Positions 1-11,270 of a stretch of 64,000 nucleotides of DNA are shown one piece after another (the stretch's first letter is position 1; every line of letters starts with the position of its first letter). The notes under the pieces are model-generated. The model saw only the letters and a program-made list of their open reading frames with translations, did no database searches and was not told where the DNA came from. The translations under genes were made by a program, and so were the position numbers. The stretch is from Nageia nagi (lineage: Eukaryota > Pinophyta), in the NCBI GenBank assembly GCA_050084985.1, contig JBITNC010000002.1, forward strand, positions 35,712,001-35,776,000, read 5' to 3'.

Positions 1-191
1 GTTGCACCACTCAAGGACCTTTTTTAGGGAATCCAAGCCAAAAGGGGGCAATAGGAGACCCTCATCATCAACATATTCATCAAAAGGATAATGTAGTAAA
101 GAATTCAAAGTTCTCAAAAAAATTTCTTTTGTATTTCTTCTTTGGACATGTAATTTCATTGCTTCAATTACACCTTCAAAGAGGGGCAAAA
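1..191 (+). mobile_element. 3' internal end of gypsy element E
   Basis: Only the last 191 bases before an LTR are inside the window. No coding sequence is recognisable. Assignment to a Ty3-gypsy-like element rests on the purine-rich tract at 178-191 directly followed by an LTR start of the TGTAGACAC type, the same arrangement seen on the opposite strand in gypsy-0, gypsy-1 and gypsy-2. The rest of the element lies to the left of the window. Confidence 0.6.
139..191 (+). other. stem-loop plus polypurine tract of element E
   Basis: Arms 139-155 and 166-182 pair over 17 positions with 3 mismatches around a 10-base loop. The right arm runs into the polypurine tract GAGGGGCAAAA, which ends at 191, immediately before the LTR. 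The tract would prime plus-strand DNA synthesis. The same layout recurs at 13690, 17918, 36176 and 45281. Confidence 0.65.
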
Positions 192-829
192 TGTAGACAC
201 TTAAAAATGAGTTATTATTTATTAAATAATTCATTTTAGAGCTTCAATGATATTTTTTGTAAAAAGAGATCAAAATATGCCCTATGTAATGTAATCAATG
301 TAATGGACTATTATATAATGTAAAGGGTATCAAATATCAATAAAGACACCACAAACAATGTAAGGTGCAATGATCTCAAGAATCAAAGAAGACAAGGATG
401 TTGCTATAAATACACATCAAAGAGAAACACAATAGGATTAGGGAAAGGGAATAAAAAATAAGAAGAGAGACTTCAACACATGAAATATCACTCTATCCTA
501 CCAAAAATGGTATTTTATAACACCACCTCTACATAGATCTGTTAAACTCTTCTGCTTGCTCTTGCATATCTTTTATTCCTTTTGTCTATCCATTTATTCT
601 TCACAGCTAGTAGTGTGGCACATTTATGCTATTGGTGGCATGCATCTATGTGAATGCATATTAGTGATTGATGAATATTTTTTTATTATTCCATGTTTAT
701 GCAATTGCAATGAAGGTAAATTATTTATTATTATTCATTTGATGCCATATTTCTAATATATGCTTCAATTAATTATTGTAGATAAATAGTGCTTCAATTT
801 ATCAAATTATGCATTATTTTGAATCTACA
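192..829 (+). repeat. 3' LTR of gypsy element E
   Basis: The 638-bp segment begins TGTAGACACTT and ends GAATCTACA, with TG..CA termini and a polypurine tract just before it. A TATA-like box lies about 210 bp in. Immediately after it the copia-1 sequence resumes, so element E appears to have inserted into the 5' part of copia-1. The partner LTR is outside the window, so the target duplication cannot be checked. Confidence 0.65.
405..412 (+). promoter_or_regulatory. TATA-like box in LTR of element E
   Basis: TATAAATA in the context GCTATAAATACA, the usual plant LTR core promoter form. Transcription would start roughly 30 bp downstream. Confidence 0.5.
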
Positions 830-879
830 CTTAGGATTGACTCTAGCAAATATATCTTAGGTCAAAGTTTTCAAGAAGG

Positions 880-1440
880 TTCACCATCCTACAATAACTT
901 CTACAGACTCATCAAGAGGAGGATGAAAGTGTTGTAATATTCTTAAAAAAGATCATTGATCTTGGGACCCAACTTGTGGGTTGCGGTTGTAATTGGATCA
1001 ATGATGAATTTATGGTTTTCATCATCCTTCAAGGCTTCTCATTCAAATTCAATCACTTTGTGACTTTTATTGAGACTAGGCTAGATGATGAGAAGGAGTC
1101 ATGCTCTTTGGAGAATCTCTCTAGGCTCCTTATAAAGCATGAAGAGACCATCAATAAGAAAGCCTTAGGATCTACTCCAAAGGATCACAACATTGCTTTA
1201 GGAGCAACTAAGCCTCACTTCAAGAAGAAGCATCATAACAGGTATTCTCATGCTCATAAGAATGGATAGGAAATATGTCAAAAAACATTATGAGGGTAAT
1301 GGAAAATAAAATAATTCCAATGGCAAGGTCAAGTTTGATGGTAATTGTAACTTTTGTGGTATTTATGGCCACAAAGAGTCTCATTTCTTCAAGAATAAGG
1401 AAGGAAAATAGAAAAGGGAAAGTGAAATCAAACAAAGTAA
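880..1440 (+). pseudogene. copia-1 gag (capsid and zinc knuckle) remnant
   Basis: The frame open at 976-1269 reads like a copia Gag of the UBN2 type, with the segment FIETRLDDEKESCSLENLSR followed by LIKHEETI and a Lys/His-rich tail. A shifted frame at about 1329-1410 gives a zinc-knuckle-like run, C-x2-C-x4-H-x4-H, where the last position is His instead of Cys. In a working element this protein packages the RNA into virus-like particles. Stops and frameshifts show it is dead. Confidence 0.75.
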
Positions 1441-1483
1441 AGAAGAAATATAAAAATTCTTATGTTTGTGGCCTTTAATCCAT

Positions 1484-1998
1484 GTCACACTCTTTCACAA
1501 ATGATTGGATAGTAGATACAAGGTGCAATAACCATATGAGTTTTGAAAAATATATTTCAAAATTTTCATAAACACAAGAAGGATGGGGTTGTAATTGATG
1601 ACAACTATGTGCTTGAAGTGCATGGAATTTGGAGCACTTTGATACATAGTGATTGAGAATATGATTTATGTACCTCAATTAAGAATGAATATACTATCAA
1701 TCATTCAAGTGGAAAGAAAATGATACTCCTTTGAGTTTACCTCTAACTCTTGGAGTATAAAGAAGGGTTTACCCACTTTGGTAAAAGGTTCTCTAAAAAA
1801 TAATCTCTACATAGTTGACCAAGAGACTATAAAAATATGCCTAACTGCAAAGGTTTCTCTAAGGAAAATATTTGGCATTAAAGGTTAGGCCATATCAATA
1901 ATAAAAGCATTCAACTCATGAAAAGTTGAAATATTATGGAGGGATTTCCTTAAATATCACCTACCATTAGCCTTTGTGAGAGTTGCATCTTTGAGAAG
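1484..1998 (+). pseudogene. copia-1 protease and pre-integrase remnant
   Basis: Around 1507-1550 the translation reads WIVDTRCNNHMSF, matching the copia aspartic protease signature but with Arg where the catalytic D-T/S-G motif needs Gly. Further on, about 1880-1998, comes a pre-integrase-like RLGHINNKSIQLM and a Cys-rich CESCIFEKM. The match stops at 1998, where an unrelated 1.9 kb sequence begins. Several stops and frameshifts are present. Confidence 0.7.
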
Positions 1999-3900
1999 AT
2001 GAAATAGTAAAATTTTTGCTAAGCAAAGTTTTGTCATTGTTTTCAACACACTCAATGGGACCCAATTGGTATTGTGATACAATTTTTGGAGCATGGATAG
2101 ATATATTTATATTGAAAATGTATTTGATGCTCAGTTAAAGTTGGTGCAAGTAATTTGTGCAAATCTACAAAAATTGCAAAAGTTGTCAAAATGCAAAAGT
2201 TATCAAAAAGTTATTTGGAGCTTATTTGGATATTTTTTATGCATGTGTGGACATGTTTGATGCTCCAAATTTTTTTTTTGTAGAATGCACTTGTAAAATT
2301 TCAAAAGATGCAAAAGTTATCAAAAAATTGCAAAAGTTGTAAAAACTATAAAAGTTGCATAAAAGTTGCAAATGTTGCACATATGTGCCAATGGAATATG
2401 TTGGATAGCCCAATATATCATTTAGAGCCTTATTTATTAGTTGGAATTGAAGTTATAGCATTGGATCAATGTTGGTTGGAAGTTGGTACTGGTTTGGATC
2501 TCTTGACAATTTAGCTGAAATAGGTCAATGTTGCTTTGGTGTGTGTTCAGATAGGATGGATCCATGTGGAATATGTTAGAATGTATTTAAATAGGTTGGA
2601 ATGGTATTTGAGGTATCAAATTGGTGTTTGGACCAATCATTTGCATTGTTGGTACCCGATTGGACAATTTTGCACATTTTAGGATAGTCATAAAATTAGC
2701 ACCAGAGGCCACTTTGCAAGTGGAATATTAAGAAAAACATAAGGATTTAGAATATAAATTTTTAAATTGAGGTATTTGGTATTAAAATGTACATATATTT
2801 CAAATTTCAAGTTAAATGAACATTTGAGGAAAACATTACATGTATTACAAAAAGATAATTTCTCATTTTTTCCAGTTTTACACAGTTTTGTAGGATAGCA
2901 GTAAAATGGTAAAATCCTTTATGTTTGGTTGCAAATTTTAAAATATTATAATTTATTGATGATAAAATCATCAAAATTATCAACTTTACTTTTTTAACCA
3001 TCTCGATTTGAGGTCCCGAGGTATGATTTTGTGCAAGGTGTTCATACTTTGGTCATGAAGTGTTTGACAAAATGTCTCTTTAAAATGTGATGGTTTCTTA
3101 AAGAGAAGATAGAGGTGTTTTATTTTTTATTTAAGAGAAGTGAAAAATTTAGTTACTTTTATTAAATAAAAAGGATAAAATATCTTTATAAGAAAAAAGC
3201 AAAAAAGTGGAAAAGAGATAATAAAGGGTGTCTCACGATTTTGGCCATAACTTTTGATCTGACTCTGTTTGAGCTTGTTCTTTTTTCAAAGAGTGAAAAA
3301 TTTGAAGATATATAAATTTTTCATATATCCTATTAAATATATTATTGATATCTAAAAATTTCATCTTATGTTACAAATTCACAATTTCATTTTGAGGGTT
3401 TTTTTTTGAGCTTATGGAAAAAGTTTTTTGTTGTGTGTAGAAAAATCAACTTTCATATTATAGGAGTATAGTGGGATTGAGATAGTTACTGTATGAAGAG
3501 ATTGAATTTGAGCAATACCATTTAGGATTTTCAAGAATTGAATTCATTTTTGCTACAACTTTGAGATCTTATCTAGTGAGTCCTTGGAAATCAGGGTTGG
3601 AGCTTCATGCAGTGGGTGCTGCAAAATATTTGGTTGGTTGGTGCCATCCTCATAGTGGGTGCTACAAAATTTTATAAAAGTTCATCCATTTTATTTTTTA
3701 TTGGGTTTTTATGGGATCCCAAGCAATCCATTGGCATAGTGATTTTTTCCACATTAAGTTTAGCTATAAATCTTGTGTTATGTGATGCATGTTTTTGTGA
3801 GTGTGGATGATTGCTAAATTTTTATACTTGGTTAAAGTTTTAATTCACACTGCTTTAGCCCCCTTCTTAGTGTCACATATATTTTAATTATTTTGAGAAG
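1990..3900. mobile_element. unclassified 1.9 kb insertion in copia-1 integrase
   Basis: Integrase homology stops after CESCIFEKM and resumes at 3895 with EKDMAISETQLLQLIHSYL. The nine bases TTTGAGAAG occur at both ends (1990-1998 and 3892-3900), as expected for a 9-bp target duplication. No long ORF, LTR pair or clear terminal inverted repeat is visible. A 9-bp duplication fits a Mutator-like DNA element or a LINE/SINE-type insertion; I cannot decide. Confidence 0.55.
2157..2380 (+). repeat. low-complexity GCAAAAGTTATC repeat
   Basis: Short imperfect copies of a 12-18 bp unit (GCAAAAGTTRTCAAAA and variants) are clustered in two blocks at about 2165-2215 and 2300-2380. They lie inside the unclassified insertion. 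No coding role is apparent. Confidence 0.6.
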
Positions 3901-4860
3901 GATATGGCAATAAGTGAAACTCAACTTCTCCAACTAATTCATTCATATTTGATGGGTTCATTTCAGGTTAAGTCTCTTGGAGGAGCTTCTTATGTCCTTA
4001 CCTTCATAGATGAATTTAGTAGAATGACCTTTGGTTATATACTTGAGCACAAAGATCAAGCCTTTAATATGTTCAAAGAGTTCAAAGTCTTTATTGAAAA
4101 TCAAACCAACCTAAGAATCAAGATGCTAAGATAAGATAATCAGAGTGAGTGTATTTGTAATAAGTTTAATGATTTTTATGCAAGGCATGGAATCAAAAGA
4201 TAATTCATAATCCCTTATACCCCATAAAAAAATGGAGTTTTATAAAGGAATAATAGGACCATAATGGAGATGGTTAGATGCATGTTGGGGAATCTTCCTA
4301 AGTTTTTTTGGGTGAAGCCGTAAGCACAACTATCTATACCTTGAATAAGTGTCCCATAAAAGCAATTGAAGGAAAACATCCTTATGAGGAAATGGATAGG
4401 AAAGAAACCTAACATATCTCATCTAAGGATTTTTGGATGTGAAGCTTTTTCATTTATACTTTCATAAAATAGAAATAATTTAGATGATAAATATGATAAA
4501 AGCATCTTTGTGGGATATGATAGTCAACATAGAGGCTATAAGCTTTACTCTCCTTCAATAAAAGCAGTATATGTTTCAAGGGATGTGAAGTTCAATGAAG
4601 ATTTTAGTGGTTCTTCTTTAAGTGAAGTGGTTGAATACCCTTCATAATTTCCTAAATGGTTGGATCATAATTTATATAAGTCACCAAAAGAGCAAAATTC
4701 TCCAACATAAAGGATAACTAGAATTATGACTTTGTATAAGTCTATTGTTGCCAAGATTAAAGGTCATAACGAACCTTCCAATTTTAAGGAAGCTTCTAAA
4801 CATTCTTGTTGGATGGATGTTGTGAATATGGAATATGAAACTCTTATGAAAAATTGAACT
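3901..4860 (+). pseudogene. copia-1 integrase core remnant
   Basis: The open stretch 3904-4134 reads LQLIHSYLMGSFQVKSLGGA and then YVLTFIDEFSRMT, the start of a copia integrase catalytic core with the first acidic residue replaced (LIHSYL where LIHSDL is usual). Later pieces include YARHGIKR, NGVL*RNNRTIMEMVRCML and, near 4490-4600, FVGYDSQHRGYKLYSPS, typical of the core end. It would insert element DNA into the genome. In-frame stops are frequent. Confidence 0.8.
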
Positions 4861-5630
4861 TAGTATTTGATTCTATATCGAACCAAAAGAAATGTGATTG
4901 GAAATTAATGGGTTTATAAAGTTAGGTTCAACTCAGAAGGTGAGATTGACAAATACAAGGTAAGGTTGGTGGCTAAAGGTTTCGCTAAAAAATATGGAGT
5001 TGATTATGAGTAAAATGTTCTCTAGTTGCAAAGATGTCTATAGTTAAACTTATTTTTGTTCTTTTCAGTAGCCCAAGGTTGGAATATATTCCAACTTGAT
5101 GTGAAGAGTGCTTTTGTCAATGGTGACTTGGATGTTGAGATCTACATTAGTCAACTTGAGGGATTTATTATTATAGGAAAAGAATTACATGTGTGCAAGC
5201 TAAATAAGTCCTTATATATAATTAAGCAAGCACCAAGAGATTGGTATGAGAAGATTTTAGGATACTTTGAAACTACTGGGTTCTCCAAATGCTACATAGA
5301 TTTAGATCTCTATGTACTCAATGAAGGTAAAGAATTTAGTTTGATCCTTCTCTATGTTTATGATCTTTTGATTACAAGGAATAATATGGATATTATCAAT
5401 TAGTGCATATCCAATCTTGAATCATAATATAATATAAATGATCTTGGTCTCTTGCATTACTACCTTGGTATACAAGTGTATTAATATAAGGATTCTACTT
5501 ACCTCAGTCAATCCAAATACATCTTAGATATTCTACAAAAGTTTAGAATGTAAGAATGAAAGCCTTTAGATATCCCAATATCTCCTAGAATCATGTTAGC
5601 GATTGAATCTAACTCTTAGTTGGCATATGC
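4860..5630 (+). pseudogene. copia-1 reverse transcriptase, 5' part
   Basis: The longest open piece, 5056-5403, carries WNIFQLDVKSAFVNGDL and later LLYVYDLLITRNN, matching copia RT where YVDD is expected; here the motif reads YVYD, so the second catalytic Asp is changed. Before it comes a degraded NQWVYKVRFNSEGEIDKYK-like stretch. The RT is cut at 5636 by copia-2 and continues at 10585. Confidence 0.82.
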
Positions 5631-5631
5631 T

Positions 5632-5636
5632 ATAAC
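5632..5636. repeat. target site duplication of copia-2, left (ATAAC)
   Basis: ATAAC here matches 10580-10584 exactly; five bases is the normal copia integrase stagger. Confidence 0.75.
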
Positions 5637-5851
5637 TATTAGAATAAATAATATATTAGATAAATACATACATCTAGGTATATATAATTATAATAATGTA
5701 ATGTTAATATATTATTAACATTACTAATGTTTACTTTAATATTAGGGTTTATGGTTGCCCTTACAGTTATTGTACAAGAATGTAACTCCTAAATAGTCAT
5801 GTACTTAAACCTATTCCTCAATAATGCAAAGAATTCTCTCAGTTATTCTCA
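5637..5851 (+). repeat. 5' LTR of copia-2
   Basis: About 215 bp, starting TATTAGAATAAAT (ancestral TG probably mutated) and ending TTATTCTCA(A). It aligns along its length with 10396-10579, apart from about 30 extra AT-rich bases (around 5700-5730) that account for the length difference. Confidence 0.8.
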
Positions 5852-5855
5852 AATA

Positions 5856-5867
5856 TGGTATCAAATA
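5856..5867 (+). other. copia-2 primer binding site
   Basis: TGGTATCAAAT lies 4-5 bases after the LTR and closely resembles the initiator-Met tRNA complement TGGTATCAGAGC used by many plant copia elements. Confidence 0.7.
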
Positions 5868-6489
5868 TCCATGGTGAAGATCCTTTTTTTATGAGTTGGT
5901 TGTTTTTGCTCCATCTACCCTTAAGATGATTAGAGATTGAAAAATAATGGAATGAGAGACTCTTGAGAAAGATTTGTAAAGGAGTGACTAGGACCCTTGT
6001 AAAAGTTTTAAAGGTGTTGTTAATTTGCAAACTAGCTTGTTTTGTTGAAGTCAGTCTACAAATTCTCACCAAACCCAATCTCATCCATAGTTTGAGAGAA
6101 AATACTATGAAAAGAAGTGGTGAAATATGAAATTTCCCACCCTTATAGCCTTTGCAAAATATGGTGTAGAGTGTACTGTGTATATGTGCATTACAAACTA
6201 TAAATTCTCAGCCCAACCTTCCTTGCCCACCACAAGTGCAAATGCTATGAACTATAATTGTGAAAGGTGAGCAAAATAGTAGCAGTACATAAATGCTAGC
6301 CTCCCAACCTGATAAGGAAAGCCATGTGTTTGGTAATATGAAATTATCATATTCCAAGAGAAGTATATCATTCAATAAACTAACACACACCTAATGCAAT
6401 CTTCTCCATGCTGCCCATTCTCACATACACTAGACTCCTCTACATGTTTAGCCCACCCAACAAAGTTCGTACAGAAGCATAGAGAGTAG
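5868..6489 (+). other. no recognisable gene; copia-2 leader or foreign sequence
   Basis: This follows the copia-2 primer site and should be its leader. I find no gag similarity here. The open frames on the minus strand (5839-6084, 6208-6390) are short and show no motif. Confidence 0.4.
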
Positions 6490-7063
6490 TGTAGACACCC
6501 ATCAAAACATTATTGAGTAGAATGAGAAAAGTGAATTGATTTATTTTTCTCTAAATTATCCTCCCCTATGAAGGAACTAACACTAACAAGATAATTTATA
6601 ATCAACCAAGATCACATGAAAGCTCACAATTACATCTAACAAACTTACAAAGCAATCTCACAACACAAGATGTAAGTGGTTCCTCCAACTAGGAGTATAT
6701 CCACTAACTAGATATTTACTTCTATCACACATACAACTCTCTTACAATCCTCCTAATCTCAACTCCTACATTTCTATCCTATAGCATAACTTTACTCCAT
6801 AATTGGTGTGTAATCACAAACAGGGAGCCTTCTATTTATAGGCCAAAATCCCTCTTTAAATCACCCTTTTATCCAATGTACAAAAGCATGACATGCACAT
6901 CCTTTTACCCAAGGGGCATGCTCATGACATGGAGTGTAGGACAAGTTACATTATCATATTCACTTAAAATACTTAAGGTATCAAATGATACCCTTAAATA
7001 TTAGTGAACTTATATAGAAGATTTAATACAAACCTTTATAATAATGCATTATACATTCCAACA
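6490..7063 (-). repeat. copia-type LTR, reverse orientation, inside copia-2
   Basis: Read on the minus strand it starts TGTTGGAATGTATAATGCA and ends GTGTCTACA, 574 bp. It shares landmarks in the same order with the copia-1 3' LTR at 12035: CCCTTGGGTAAAAGG, CCTATAAAT, GATTGTAAGAGAG and GAGGAACCACT. The five flanking bases differ on the two sides, so it is not a simple solo LTR; it may be the 3' LTR of a truncated minus-strand element to its right. Confidence 0.65.
6831..6840 (-). promoter_or_regulatory. TATA box of the reverse copia LTR
   Basis: TATAAATAGA on the minus strand, in the context GGCCTATAAATAGAAGG, at a position matching the box in the copia-1 LTR. Confidence 0.5.
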
Positions 7064-8040
7064 CCCTAAATAAAACTATCATAAAGCATGCCCTCTCTCT
7101 CCTCATGGTAGCAAGCCTATCTAATTACAATCAGAATTTGCAGACAAAAGAGCACCCAACACTAATAAAACATTGCCTTCCTCCACACAAAGGAGTGTAA
7201 ACCAAATGTAGGCTTGTATTTCCAAGATAAATCTCAGCCATGACATTAAACATTTCCTAAAGTTTGGTTATTAAAAATAATAAATAAAATATATTTTCTC
7301 ATTCAAAAATAGTGGCATGATTGCCCAACAAAACAATATAATTTGCCAATAATAGTTTCCTAGCAAATTAGAGGAGTAGTAAAAATCTATTTTATCCACC
7401 ATATTAAATATATATGTGCAAAGATATTGGATCTAAAATCAATATGCCCAACAAATTTTTGGAGGAGATAAAATAATAAGCAATTATTTTCCTAATTGTT
7501 TATCCATTTTGGAGGAGATAGTAATAAATGCCCAAATTCAAATATTTGAAGATAAATTTTGTTATTAAAGAAGACATTAAAATTTGGATAAATTATTAAA
7601 TTTTTGAGCGATATCATAAACTTGGAACAATATCAAATATACTTCAAGTCATTATCATTTCAAGAGAATCCTTGGTACCTTGGCAAAGCACTAAATTATT
7701 TTTGAAGAAGAGGTCACTATTTCCAATCCCTCCACCTCAACTTCAAAACCATTTTTGACATGTGTTTTATTTATTTTTAAGTGCATGATTAAAAATTAAA
7801 GCTATAAAATAACTTTTTTGAGCTAAACTCATAAAATAATACCTTGGAGGTCTATTATTTGAAAACAAATTAATACCTCAGAGGAGATTTGTAAATTGTT
7901 GATTAAAGAAGATTAACATGGCCCAAATAGCCCTAAAAATTTTATTTCTTGATTAACAAGTGTTGAAGGGTAAAACTATGCCTCATGGAAGACAAAGATT
8001 CATATAATCTTGGAATTCGAATAATTGCGGGACATTACAA
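7064..8040. other. no gene seen; probable truncated element remnant
   Basis: AT-rich, with a repeated TTTGGAGGAGATA phrase (about 7452-7465 and 7509-7522). The minus strand next to the LTR is purine-rich (GGAGAGAGAGGGCATG), which could be a decayed polypurine tract. No domain is recognisable. Confidence 0.35.
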
Positions 8041-8760
8041 CTAGAAAAGAAACTCATCTAATGACAATCAATGATGACCAAAACAAGTTTGATCAAAGAA
8101 GCAAGGAAAGCTCATATTATCATCCTTCTTGGCATTTTAGATGATGTGCAACCTCATATTCAAAACTCCAAAGATGCTACAAAAGCATGGAAGAAATTGT
8201 AGCAAATGTTTACCTTAATGAATCAAAATCAAATTCTACATTTGCAACGATAATTACATACCCTAAAACTTAAAAGTGGTGAACATATTGAATCCTTTCT
8301 TTGCAAAGTCACAAAACTTTATGCCTCCCTATTGGAATTAGGTGAAGAGGTGGAAGATATGCTCTTTGTACCCATTGTATTGAGAGCACTCCCAAAGAAA
8401 TATCATACCTTTGTGATGACATTGAATATACTAAAGCAAACACATAACTTTGAAGAGTTGGTAAATATGTTGCAATAAGAAGAAGCCTCTCATGTGACCT
8501 CCCATGAAGATGAACAAGCCACAATATCCAATCAAAGAGGCAAGATACCTTTCCATTAAAAAGGTAAAGGAAAACATTTCTAGTAGTCCAATGATAAGCA
8601 ACATAAAAGTTGCATGATTTATGGCAAGAAAGGGCATGAATTGTAATACTATTGCTACAATTTTTTTCCTCAAGTCTCTTCAAGAAATAAGAATCAAAAA
8701 CAAAAAGGGAAAAACCCACAGAATCAAGGGGAGTGGAAATAAAGATGACCATAATGAAGT
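8041..8760 (+). pseudogene. copia-2 gag remnant
   Basis: Translation gives AHIIILLGILDDVQPHIQNS, then KDATKAWKKL and EHIESFLCKVTKLYASLLEL, a UBN2-type copia Gag. Near 8612-8655 a degraded knuckle reads CMIYGKKGHEL*YYC. Several codons are stops, including TAA where Gln is expected. After about 8760 the reading jumps to RT, with no protease or integrase between. Confidence 0.8.
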
Positions 8761-8819
8761 AAACAATAGGTCAATGTTGTAAATGATGTTGATCAAATTC
8801 CAAAGTAAGTAAATAAAAC

Positions 8820-10340
8820 ATGGCTCATGAAGAAATGAATTTGGCATTACTAAGAACAATTGTAAATACACCTAAACCTAAAATAGTTCATGAAGCTATT
8901 GAGCTATCACTTTGGAAGTCAACCATGCAAGTTGAATATGATGCATTGATGAAAAATGGTACATGAGGGTTGGTATATCTTACATAAGGGAATAAGGTCA
9001 TTAGATGCAAATTGGTGTTCAAAACCAAGTACAAAGCTAATGGTACACTTGATAAGCACAAGGCCTAACTCATTGCTAAAGGGTATGCTCAATAAAAAGG
9101 TATCGACTATGAGGAGACTTTTTATACCAAGATGAAGATCATCAGAATTGCTTTTGCAATGGTAACATAATTTAGCTATAAATTCCATCAAATGGATGTC
9201 AAGAGCACATTCCTAAATGAATACTTAGAGGAAGAAGTCTACATGCAGAAACCTAAAGGATTTGTGATTGATATAAGAAAAATAAAAGTGTGTAAATTGA
9301 TCAAGTCTCTATATGGTTTTAAATAGGCTCCATGAGCCTAGTATATGAAAATTGATTCCCACCTACTACAACATGAATTTAATAGGATTCCATATGATCC
9401 TAACCTCTACCTTTGAAAACATGGGGGGGATATTTTCATACTTGTAGTTTATGTTGATGATCTAGTTATCATAGGCAACATTGAGGAGTTGATCATATCT
9501 TGCAAACATGACATAAAATGATCATTCAACATTATCGACCTTGGTTTACTTCACTATTGCCTTGAATTGGAGGTCTAGAATATGTAGGGCTAAATATTTA
9601 TCTCATAGATGAAGTACACCAAGGAGCTATTAGAGAAAATTAGGATGAAAGAATGCGACCTGATGTCCATGCCAATTGAAACTATTTTACATTTTTCATG
9701 TCATGATTGTTCTCCATTGGTAAATGTAAATCTCTACCATTATTTGATTGGACTATTAATTTACCTAGCATACACTAGGCTAGATATTTTCTATGCCATC
9801 AACTATCTTTCAAGATTTATGCATGAACCAAAGAAGGTCCACTGGATTATGATAAGGCATGTTTTGAGGTACATTCATGGCATTGATGATTATAGCCTAG
9901 AATACAAGAAGAAAGATAAGTTCATCTTTTGTTTGGATACATGAATGCAAATTATAAAGGATCCTTGGATGATAGAAGATCAATGATAGGATATGTGTTC
10001 TTCCTTATATCTAGACCAATTTCATGGGGTAGTAAGAAGCAAAGCATTACATCCAAATCTACCACAAAGTTGGAATACCATGATATAAGAGATGTTGTTT
10101 ATGAAGCAATATGATTACATTGCATTTTTATAGACATTGGAATTCCATAGAAGCAAGCCACAGTTTTGCATTGCAAAAATCAAGGTGTATTGAAACTAGT
10201 TCAAAACCCTTATTTTCATGAGCACACAAAACACATTGAGATATAGGTGCACTTAAAACACAACATTAAGCTCTAATACATATTCATAAAAGAGAAAATT
10301 GTAGATCTCTTCACTAAATCTCCTAAAAGTGGAAAGTTTG
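8820..10340 (+). pseudogene. copia-2 reverse transcriptase and RNase H
   Basis: The start reads SLWKSTMQVEYDALMKNGT, followed by FHQMDVKSTFLNEYLEEEVY, VVYVDDLVIIGN (intact YVDD) and LGLLHYCLELEV. The open pieces 9609-9944 and 9929-10114 carry the RT end and RNase H (DDRRSMIGYVFFL, SKSTTKLEYHDI), and the region closes near KHIEI and LFTKSPKSGKFEYF. About a dozen stops and at least one frameshift disable it. It begins only about 60 bp after the gag remnant, so PR and INT were deleted. Confidence 0.85.
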
Positions 10341-10384
10341 AATACTTTTGGAGATTCCTCTCATGTCCTCTAAAGACCTAATGT

Positions 10385-10395
10385 ATTATGGGGGG
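10385..10395 (+). other. copia-2 polypurine tract
   Basis: TATTATGGGGGG stands directly before the 3' LTR, as expected for the plus-strand primer. Confidence 0.65.
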
Positions 10396-10579
10396 CATTA
10401 GAATAAATAATACATTCGATAAATAGATACATCTAGTTATCTATAATTGTAATAATGTAATGCTAGTATTAGGGTTTATAGTTTCCCTTAAAATTATTGT
10501 ATGAGAATGTAACTCCCAAATAATCATGTACTTAAACCTATTCCTCAATAATGCAAAGCACTCTCTTAGTTATTCTCAA
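10396..10579 (+). repeat. 3' LTR of copia-2
   Basis: 184 bp, from CATTAGAATAAAT to TTATTCTCAA, matching the 5' LTR. It is followed by the ATAAC target duplication and then by copia-1 RT sequence. Confidence 0.8.
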
Positions 10580-10584
10580 ATAAC
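10580..10584. repeat. target site duplication of copia-2, right (ATAAC)
   Basis: Exact match to 5632-5636. Confidence 0.75.
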
Positions 10585-11270
10585 AACATATAAGAAACTT
10601 ATTGGTAATCTTCTTTATATGATTATCTCTCAACCATATATTTCTTCTATAGTTAATTTGATGGAAAGGTTTATTCATAAATCTTATGTTGATAATCTCT
10701 CTATGGCTAAGAAGATATTAAGGTATATTACAGGCACTAAGGATCTTCCTATAAAATATACCAAGTTACCTTTCTTTATTCTTTTAGGATTCTTAAATTT
10801 TGACTATCGAGGTGACAAAAATGATAGGAAATCCACTTCAACTTATGTGTTCAATATTGATTTAGGTGCTATATTTTGATCTTCCAAGAAGTAGCCTACC
10901 ATAATTCTATTCACCATAAAGGAAAAAAATAGAGCTATGATAGTTATAGCCCAAGATGCTATTTGATTGAAAAATATTATGAAGGAAATTAGGTTTGAAT
11001 AATTTGGTCCTACTCAAATTTCTTCAAATAATCAATCAATCATTTCTTTAGCCAAGAATCCTCTTTACCATCAAAGAACAAAACCTATTGAAATCCAAGT
11101 ACATTTCATCATGGAGAAAGTTCTATATGGGACTTTGTAGCTTTAATATTTTTCATTGAACTTGAACTTTGATAATTTATTCATTAAACCTCTCTTAAAG
11201 GCTCATTTCTATAAGCTTAGGGAATCTATTAGGTTGGTGAAGTTTCCCTCAAGGAGGAGTGAATTTTGAA
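10585..11270 (+). pseudogene. copia-1 RT end and RNase H
   Basis: The frame open at 10526-10879 gives YKKLIGNLLYMIISQPYISS, MAKKILRYITGT and DYRGDKNDRKSTSTYVF, the standard copia RT-to-RNase H junction. Later comes ERNRAMIVIAQDAI-like and SIISLAKNPLYHQRTKPIEI, the RNase H end. It joins the RT piece that stops at 5636, so the two are halves of one gene split by copia-2. Confidence 0.85.

Larger units (their letters stand above)
5637..10579 (+). mobile_element. copia-2, nested Ty1-copia element
   Basis: It has matching LTRs at 5637-5851 and 10396-10579 and an ATAAC duplication at 5632-5636 and 10580-10584. A primer site TGGTATCAAAT follows the 5' LTR and a G-rich polypurine tract precedes the 3' LTR. 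Inside are gag and RT-RNase H remnants but no recognisable protease or integrase, and a reverse-oriented copia LTR lies at 6490-7063. Copia-1 RT reads on across the insertion, so copia-2 is the younger of the two. Confidence 0.85.

Noticed and set aside
6490-6500. TGTAGACACCC as a plus-strand gypsy LTR start
   Set aside because: No polypurine tract precedes it, and it is better explained as the end of the reverse copia LTR at 6490-7063.
8309-8871. Minus-strand open frames of up to 147 codons in the copia-2 gag region
   Set aside because: They are shadows of the plus-strand gag remnant, which has family motifs; the minus frames do not.
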